This document shows, in pieces, positions 59,314 to 64,000 of a stretch of 64,000 bases of DNA. Under the pieces are notes generated by a model, which had not been told where the DNA came from, searched no databases, and saw only the letters and a list, made by a program, of their open reading frames with translations. Position 1 is the stretch's first letter, and every line of letters begins with the position of its first letter. The stretch comes from UBA830 sp038146925 (GTDB lineage: Bacteria > Pseudomonadota > Alphaproteobacteria > MPNO01 > UBA830). Made by a program: the position numbers and the translations under genes. The stretch is taken from positions 1-64,000 of the forward strand of contig JAYQSP010000004.1 in assembly GCA_038146925.1 (NCBI GenBank), given 5' to 3'.

Positions 59314-59670
59314 ATGGGCGGATATCTAGATGATCGCCCGCTTCCGGGTGCTTCTATCCCGTATCTGACGCGTCGGATAGTTGCCTGCCTGCTCGGCCCG
59401 TTGAGCCCTGTCTTTCAGAAAGCGACCTGACGCCCGATATGTGGCGCATCCTCTACATCATGAATATCGTCAGCCATCACAATCAGATCGAGCTGCTGCA
59501 GGCCAAGGGGATGAATTCGACCACCCTTTCGCGGAAGATCGATCGCCTGACCCCATTCGCTGGGGACATGCATGCCGGTGCGGTCAAGGAGTTCAATACC
59601 GATGAAGTGCCCGTGCAGAAGTCTGTTCCGCGTCGTCTATACGTCACGCTCGTGAACGAAACCGGAAAAA
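59314..59670 (+). pseudogene. Decayed MarR-family regulator
   Basis: From ATG 59314 a frame gives SIPYLTRRIVACLLGPLSPVFQKAT and stops at TGA; after a shift of one base the next frame continues LTPDMWRILYIM, HHNQIELLQAKGMNSTTLSRKIDRLT, and, after a short gap, PRRLYVTLVNETG. These parts line up with a MarR winged-helix regulator (first helix, recognition helix SRKIDRL, wing RR-YVTL), with further small losses around the wing. It is divergent from the VOC gene and its 3' end meets the next gene. A sequencing error alone is unlikely because more than one change is needed. Confidence 0.55.
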
Positions 59671-61734
59671 CTAGCTGCCTTCGCGGCGCCATGCCCAGAC
59701 CAGTGCGCCGAGCCCCAACAGCAGAACCAGGAACGCCGGAAGTAAAGGCGTTTGTCGGACGCTGGCGACCCGGAAATCGCGGTTGGATACGACACCCATC
59801 CATCCGGATCCCGAATGGTTACGATCCGCGCTGACCCGTCTAAGATTGGGCAGCCCATCCGAAAGCCAACCTATGCCGCCCCCAGACGCAGAGGCGAGCG
59901 GCGCAAGTTTTTCCTCGGATGCACGCATGTCGCCGAACTCCTTGGGGTTCAGGTTACCGACAGCCGTCACTGCGGTCCGGTTACCGTCATCGAGCCGGTA
60001 AATGCCTACTTCCTCCGCCGGAACCGTAGCCCGGGCCCGCCCGCCGATGCCTTTTGTCAGCGTCACTGTCTTCTGTACGCCAGACGGCAGCGTTACCTCG
60101 ACAGGAGGATGGGAATCTTCGACGCTGCGCCGGATGATGGCGAGGTTCTGGCCCTCCACCACAGCACGCAGATCTTCCTCTTCGAGTTCCGGTTCCTTCA
60201 TCAGCCAGTGCGCCAGACGGCGGAGTATTTCCGAGTGCGGGCCGCCGTCTTCGAACCCGCGGGCCCACAACCAGATATGATCGCTGAGCAGCTGGGCGAC
60301 CCGTCCTTCGCCAACCCGGTCGAGGATCAGCAGCGGCTTGCCGTCGACGCCCTCCATCAGGGTGTGTCCCCGGCTCCGGGTTGCTTCGATCTGGCGGAAC
60401 CAGCGCCCCCATCGCGGCACGGCGTCGTCGGCGCCGGCGAGATCCGCCGTCACCGGGTGCCGGTTGCCGCTTTGCGTGATTTTGGGGCGCAGTCCCTGTT
60501 CGATCACGTTGCCCGTCGGCGCGCCCGGCAGAATATCGCCCAGCGCGGTTTGCGACAGGCTGACCTGGGTCGCGAAGGCCGGGCCCGCCGCGGTCAGGAC
60601 CGCGCCGCCTTCTTCGATATAGCTCACGATATTTTCAAGATAGAGCCCCGGCAGCACGCCGCGCCGGCGGTAGCGATCGAAGATAATCAGATCGAACTCG
60701 TTGATCTTGACCTCGAACAGTTCCCGGATCGGGAACGCGATCAGCGACAATTCGCGGACCGGCGTCGCGTCCTGTTTTTCCGGCGGCCGCAGGATCGTGA
60801 AATGAACGAGGTCGACGGACGGGTCGGCCTTGAGGAAATTGCGCCATACCCGTTCGCCCGGATGCGGCTGACCGGATACCAGAAGGACGCGCAACCGTTC
60901 CCGCACTCCATTCACCTGCACGACGGCGCGATTGTTCTTGTTGGTGATCTCTCCGGGCAGCGCTTCGACTTCAAGCTGCAGTATGTTTGCGCCCGCATGA
61001 TCGATGTCCAGCACAATGCCGTGCGGCCGCCCGACCGGGACGATCGCCACCCGGTCGGGCTTGCCATGCTGGACGATGGTTACCCGGGCACTGCCCCCCG
61101 ATCCGTTATGGTCGCGCACCAGGATCTCGATATCGACCGGCTTGCCCACCAGTCCGAACTTCGGTGCATTGTTGACCATCAGCTGCCGGTCCTTTTCGTT
61201 CCGTTCGCCGGTCAGAAGCGTGTGGATCGGTCCCGGGACCGGCACGGCTTCGTTCCGAACGGGCGCATCGTGGACCTGTCCGTCGGTGATCAGAAACGTA
61301 CCGCCGATGCGATTGCGCGGCACATTGGCAAATGCGCGTTGCGCTGCGTCGAACAGCCGCGTCCCGTCGATCCGGTCCTGCGAATTTTCCGCGCGGGCCC
61401 CGGCTCTGACAACCCGAACATCCACGCCGCGCATGCGTCCGAGCCGATCCGTCAGCATCTGCACGGCCTCTGCCGTCTGCGCGCCCCGGTCGCCGATCCG
61501 CTGCGAGGCGGACTCATCGACGACAATGGCGACGACGTCTTCGTTCGGGATGCGTTCCTGTTCGACCAGCACCGGGTTGGTCATTGCCCCCAGCAGTACC
61601 GCGGCGCCGCCCAGCCGCCACCACGTGCCGCGCGCTTTGCACCAGGCGCCGAGCGCCGCCAAAAGAAGAACGATGATGCCGAGCGCCGCCAGAAAGGCCC
61701 AGTCGAACATCGGTGCGAAAGTGATGCTCAACAT
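59671..61734 (-). CDS. Membrane protein with VWA-like and glutamine-amidotransferase-like parts
   Basis: A 687-residue protein of unknown function. Two N-terminal helices (about 8-30 and 38-58) are followed by a domain with IVVDESASQR (VWA/MIDAS-like DxSxS) and a FLITDGQVHD strand, a beta-rich middle domain, then a GATase1-like region (LLVSGQPHPGERVWRNFL, FDLIIFDRY) and a C-terminal helix (LLPAFLVLLLGLGALVWAW). This architecture goes with the DUF4159 gene one base upstream, a pair often found beside MoxR and DUF58 genes; those would be to the right of the window. Confidence 0.7.
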   Translation of the reverse strand: MLSITFAPMFDWAFLAALGIIVLLLAALGAWCKARGTWWRLGGAAVLLGAMTNPVLVEQERIPNEDVVAIVVDESASQRIGDRGAQTAEAVQMLTDRLGRMRGVDVRVVRAGARAENSQDRIDGTRLFDAAQRAFANVPRNRIGGTFLITDGQVHDAPVRNEAVPVPGPIHTLLTGERNEKDRQLMVNNAPKFGLVGKPVDIEILVRDHNGSGGSARVTIVQHGKPDRVAIVPVGRPHGIVLDIDHAGANILQLEVEALPGEITNKNNRAVVQVNGVRERLRVLLVSGQPHPGERVWRNFLKADPSVDLVHFTILRPPEKQDATPVRELSLIAFPIRELFEVKINEFDLIIFDRYRRRGVLPGLYLENIVSYIEEGGAVLTAAGPAFATQVSLSQTALGDILPGAPTGNVIEQGLRPKITQSGNRHPVTADLAGADDAVPRWGRWFRQIEATRSRGHTLMEGVDGKPLLILDRVGEGRVAQLLSDHIWLWARGFEDGGPHSEILRRLAHWLMKEPELEEEDLRAVVEGQNLAIIRRSVEDSHPPVEVTLPSGVQKTVTLTKGIGGRARATVPAEEVGIYRLDDGNRTAVTAVGNLNPKEFGDMRASEEKLAPLASASGGGIGWLSDGLPNLRRVSADRNHSGSGWMGVVSNRDFRVASVRQTPLLPAFLVLLLGLGALVWAWRREGS

Positions 61735-61735
61735 A

Positions 61736-64000
61736 TTATTGCCCCAGCCGGTCGATAATGGCGGGAACGTGGACCTGATCCGTTTTGTAATTGCCGGTCA
61801 GCGCGTACATCACCCAGTTGACGCCGAAACGGTAGGCCATCTCCCGCTGCCGCTCGCCACCGGGTACCACCGCGGCCATCGGCCGTCCCAGGCTGTCGAC
61901 GGCCCAGGCGCCGGCCCAGTCGTTGGCGCCGATGATGACCGAAGACACGCCGTCGTTATGCCGGCCGCCCAGTCGTTCCACCCACACCGGGCCGCCCGCC
62001 CAGCGGCCCGGAAAATCGCGTAGCAGATAGAACGCCTTGGTCAGGACGTGATCCTTCGGCGTATGGGTCAGGGCAGGGACGTCAAGTCCACGCATCAGGC
62101 GCCGCAGATGCAGGCCGGCCGCACCGACGCTGCCCGTACTGTCCGATGAAAAACCGCCCCGTTCGCGCGTATCGAACAGGATGGTGCCGCCGGTTTTGAG
62201 GAACTGGTTCAGTTTGCGCCGCGCCTTCTCCGACAACAAAGGCTGACGAGGCGAAATCGACCAGTAAAGAAGCGGCAGAAATGCGAGTTCGTCGGTTTCG
62301 ATGTCCACGGCCATGGGGTCGCCCGGTTCGACTGCCGTCCGCCGCCGCAGCACGTCGGACAGACCGCGCAGGCCGGCCATCGTGGTTTCATCCAGCTTGC
62401 GGTCCCCCGTCACCACATAGGCAAGCCGCGTCTTGGAAGTAGCTGCCAGCGCTTTCGCATCCGGCCCGGTGGCGGTTGTTTCCGCCGCCACGTTTTGCGC
62501 TGCCGCTGGGTCGGCGAGAGTCATGCCGGTAAGAAGCGCGCACACGGCGATCGCGGCGGTCCCGGTTAGCCGTCTGGGGTCGATCAGTCCGCGGAGCACG
62601 AAACTGACCAGAAGATCTATCATCGCCAGCAGCAGTGCGCCGAGCAGAAGCCAGGGTTTGAAATCAACCGACGGCGCGGCGACGAATCCGACCCGTTCGA
62701 CGCCGTTCGGCAGTTCGCCGATCGGTTTCAGATCCGCGATCGCCGCACCCAGGTTGAAGGCCCGGCGGCCGGTGTCGAGGCCGTAATAACCGGGCGGTGT
62801 GGCCGGGCCCGGTTGCGCATCTGCAAAATCGCGCGCAGGTATGCTGATGGCGTCCGCCGAAGGTGCGCCGAGGCGTCCGTATCCGTCGAGTGTTTGCAGC
62901 GGCGGCAACAGTGCGTTCTGGTCGTCGCTGACAACGCCGGCGCTCAAGCCAACGATCCGCCGCAGGATATCGACGAACAACCCGGAGAGCGGCAGGTTGG
63001 ACCAGTCGGTATTTGCCGTCGTGTGCACGAGCACCAGCCATCCGCGACCGCGTTGCTCCGCCGTGATCAGGGGCGTGCCGTCTGACAGTCGCGCCCATGT
63101 TTTCCGGTTCAGATCGAGCGCCGGTTCAGCCAGAACCTGCCGCTGTACCCGAACGTCGGGCGGCGTCTGAAGACCCGCAAACGGGCTCGTTTCCTCAAAA
63201 GGCAACAGTTTCGCCGGCGCAGCCCAAGACATGGCGCCGCCGATGGCTCTGCCGCCTCCGCGCAAACGGACGGGAACCAGATCGTCCTCCGCGGCAGCCA
63301 GCCGTGGCCCCGCAAAGCGCAGGGTTACGCCGCCCTTCTTCATCCATGCATCCAGGGTAGTTTTGTCGGAGTCCAGCAGCCGGCCGATATCGGCGAGAAT
63401 GACCATAGCGACTTCGCGTTTGAACAGTTCGCTCATCGTGCCCTGGCGGACCTCCGCAAATGGACGGAGGGCACGATCGAGATAGTAAATGGAAGACAGC
63501 AGGGGCTGGTCGGTCTCCGAGCTGTCGCCCGACACGATGCCCGCAGGCCTCCGGCGCCAGCGTTCGTCGACCAGGAAGGACTCGCCCGCATTGTTGCTGC
63601 CTTCGATTTCGATCCGGGCGACGTCGTTTCTAAGTTCTCCGGGCAGCGAAAGTACTGCTTCCGCAGTTTCGTCTCCGGCGGGGAAGGTCACGCTGCTGCG
63701 TCCGACCAGACGTCCTTCTTCGGTGACGGCACGCACCCAGACTTCGCGCTCCTGCGGCTCCGCTACACGCCGGACCGGAACCTGCAGCGTTTCGCCGTCG
63801 GATTTTGGCGGCTGGATCAGCCGGACTCGCGCGGCGGCCGGCTGTTCGATCACCTGCAATCCGCCGAGACGTTGCAGCGCTTCCGCGAAGGGACGGTCTT
63901 CTTCCTGCCCGAGACCGTTGGCGATCCACACCACGTGGGCGGATCCGTTAACCGTGACGGACTGCAAAGCCGTCAATGCGGCCTTGCGGTCGACCGGCCA
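61736..64000 (-). CDS. DUF4159-containing membrane protein (5' end beyond window)
   Basis: The frame is still open at base 64000 (WPVDRKAALTALQ), so the N-terminal BatA-like part lies outside. The visible 755 or so residues contain a VWA/GATase-like middle (LFKREVAMVILADIG, RGRGWLVLVHTTANTDWS), a membrane segment LLGALLLAMIDLLVSFVLRG, and the C-terminal DUF4159 domain with RLAYVVTGDRKLDE, LNQFLKTGGTILFDTRE and FYLLRDFPGRWAGGPVWVE. Function of the family is unknown. It is coupled to the following gene, one base apart. Confidence 0.75.
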   Translation of the reverse strand, partial: WPVDRKAALTALQSVTVNGSAHVVWIANGLGQEEDRPFAEALQRLGGLQVIEQPAAARVRLIQPPKSDGETLQVPVRRVAEPQEREVWVRAVTEEGRLVGRSSVTFPAGDETAEAVLSLPGELRNDVARIEIEGSNNAGESFLVDERWRRRPAGIVSGDSSETDQPLLSSIYYLDRALRPFAEVRQGTMSELFKREVAMVILADIGRLLDSDKTTLDAWMKKGGVTLRFAGPRLAAAEDDLVPVRLRGGGRAIGGAMSWAAPAKLLPFEETSPFAGLQTPPDVRVQRQVLAEPALDLNRKTWARLSDGTPLITAEQRGRGWLVLVHTTANTDWSNLPLSGLFVDILRRIVGLSAGVVSDDQNALLPPLQTLDGYGRLGAPSADAISIPARDFADAQPGPATPPGYYGLDTGRRAFNLGAAIADLKPIGELPNGVERVGFVAAPSVDFKPWLLLGALLLAMIDLLVSFVLRGLIDPRRLTGTAAIAVCALLTGMTLADPAAAQNVAAETTATGPDAKALAATSKTRLAYVVTGDRKLDETTMAGLRGLSDVLRRRTAVEPGDPMAVDIETDELAFLPLLYWSISPRQPLLSEKARRKLNQFLKTGGTILFDTRERGGFSSDSTGSVGAAGLHLRRLMRGLDVPALTHTPKDHVLTKAFYLLRDFPGRWAGGPVWVERLGGRHNDGVSSVIIGANDWAGAWAVDSLGRPMAAVVPGGERQREMAYRFGVNWVMYALTGNYKTDQVHVPAIIDRLGQ

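Noticed and set aside
1..64000. CRISPR arrays, tRNA and rRNA genes
   Set aside because: No regularly spaced repeats and no recognisable tRNA or rRNA sequence were seen in the gaps, though a covariance-model scan was not possible.

Overview
The window is mostly one GC-rich alphaproteobacterial chromosome, joined at its left end to about 2.26 kb of unrelated AT-rich DNA. The change falls at about 2261-2270. It cuts two genes at once: rsmI on the left, and a short reading frame that follows a branched-chain aminotransferase gene on the right. The simplest reading is a chimeric metagenome contig. The left part (partial hisF, a HIT protein, a frameshifted BON-type lipoprotein gene, partial rsmI) looks like a small-genome, AT-rich marine bacterium. 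The right part looks like a Rhodospirillales-type alphaproteobacterium: it has CpdR, class II NrdJ, PhaR, the TIGR02302/DUF4175 protein, a DUF2125 protein, MetX/MetW and a short LptM lipoprotein between argH and lysA.

Layout of the GC-rich part. 2.3-9.4 kb: aminotransferase, sufE, pyrD, a broken EAL gene, a TlpA thioredoxin, argH-lptM-lysA. 9.4-20.2 kb: TIGR02302 protein, cpdR, hpt, a zinc-ribbon membrane protein, the ftsE-ftsX-ydcF-plsC operon, a lipase, nrdJ. 20.3-29.2 kb: a CigR/RcnB-like secreted protein, two FAH-family hydrolases, chaC, two EamA exporters, a DUF2125 protein, and a tightly overlapping chorismate mutase-hisC-tyrA operon. 29.3-36.2 kb: metX-metW, a methyltransferase, gloB, a GST, a monooxygenase, an EamA exporter. 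36.3-40.6 kb: polyhydroxyalkanoate locus (phaB, phaA, a phaC-like synthase, a small coiled-coil gene, phaR) with three copies of a TGC-N3-GCA-like element. 40.6-43.1 kb: a GGDEF-EAL gene broken by an exact 25-bp tandem duplication, then an AT-rich intergenic stretch.

Two catabolic regions deserve most attention. At 43.3-48.0 kb, malate synthase G, an oxalate-CoA-ligase-like AMP ligase and a PanE-like reductase are consecutive and co-oriented. Together they would take oxalate to oxalyl-CoA, glyoxylate and malate. At 53.1-58.2 kb there is a phenylacetyl-CoA-epoxidase-like operon (paaA, paaD, paaB, paaC) in which PaaD is split into separate MIP18 and zinc-ribbon proteins. No paaE reductase is seen; a nitroreductase and an enoyl-CoA hydratase follow instead, and a TetR regulator with a palindromic site precedes it. 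It may be an undescribed variant acting on an unknown aromatic-CoA. Between the two lies a hydrolase / metallo-hydrolase / paired hotdog-thioesterase / orphan TRAP-binding-protein cluster.

The right end holds a decayed MarR gene, a VOC protein and two adjacent large membrane proteins (the last DUF4159-like and running off the window). Several disrupted genes (EAL, GGDEF-EAL, the small pha gene, MarR) may be real decay or assembly errors; reads would tell. No tRNA, rRNA, IS element or CRISPR array was recognised.
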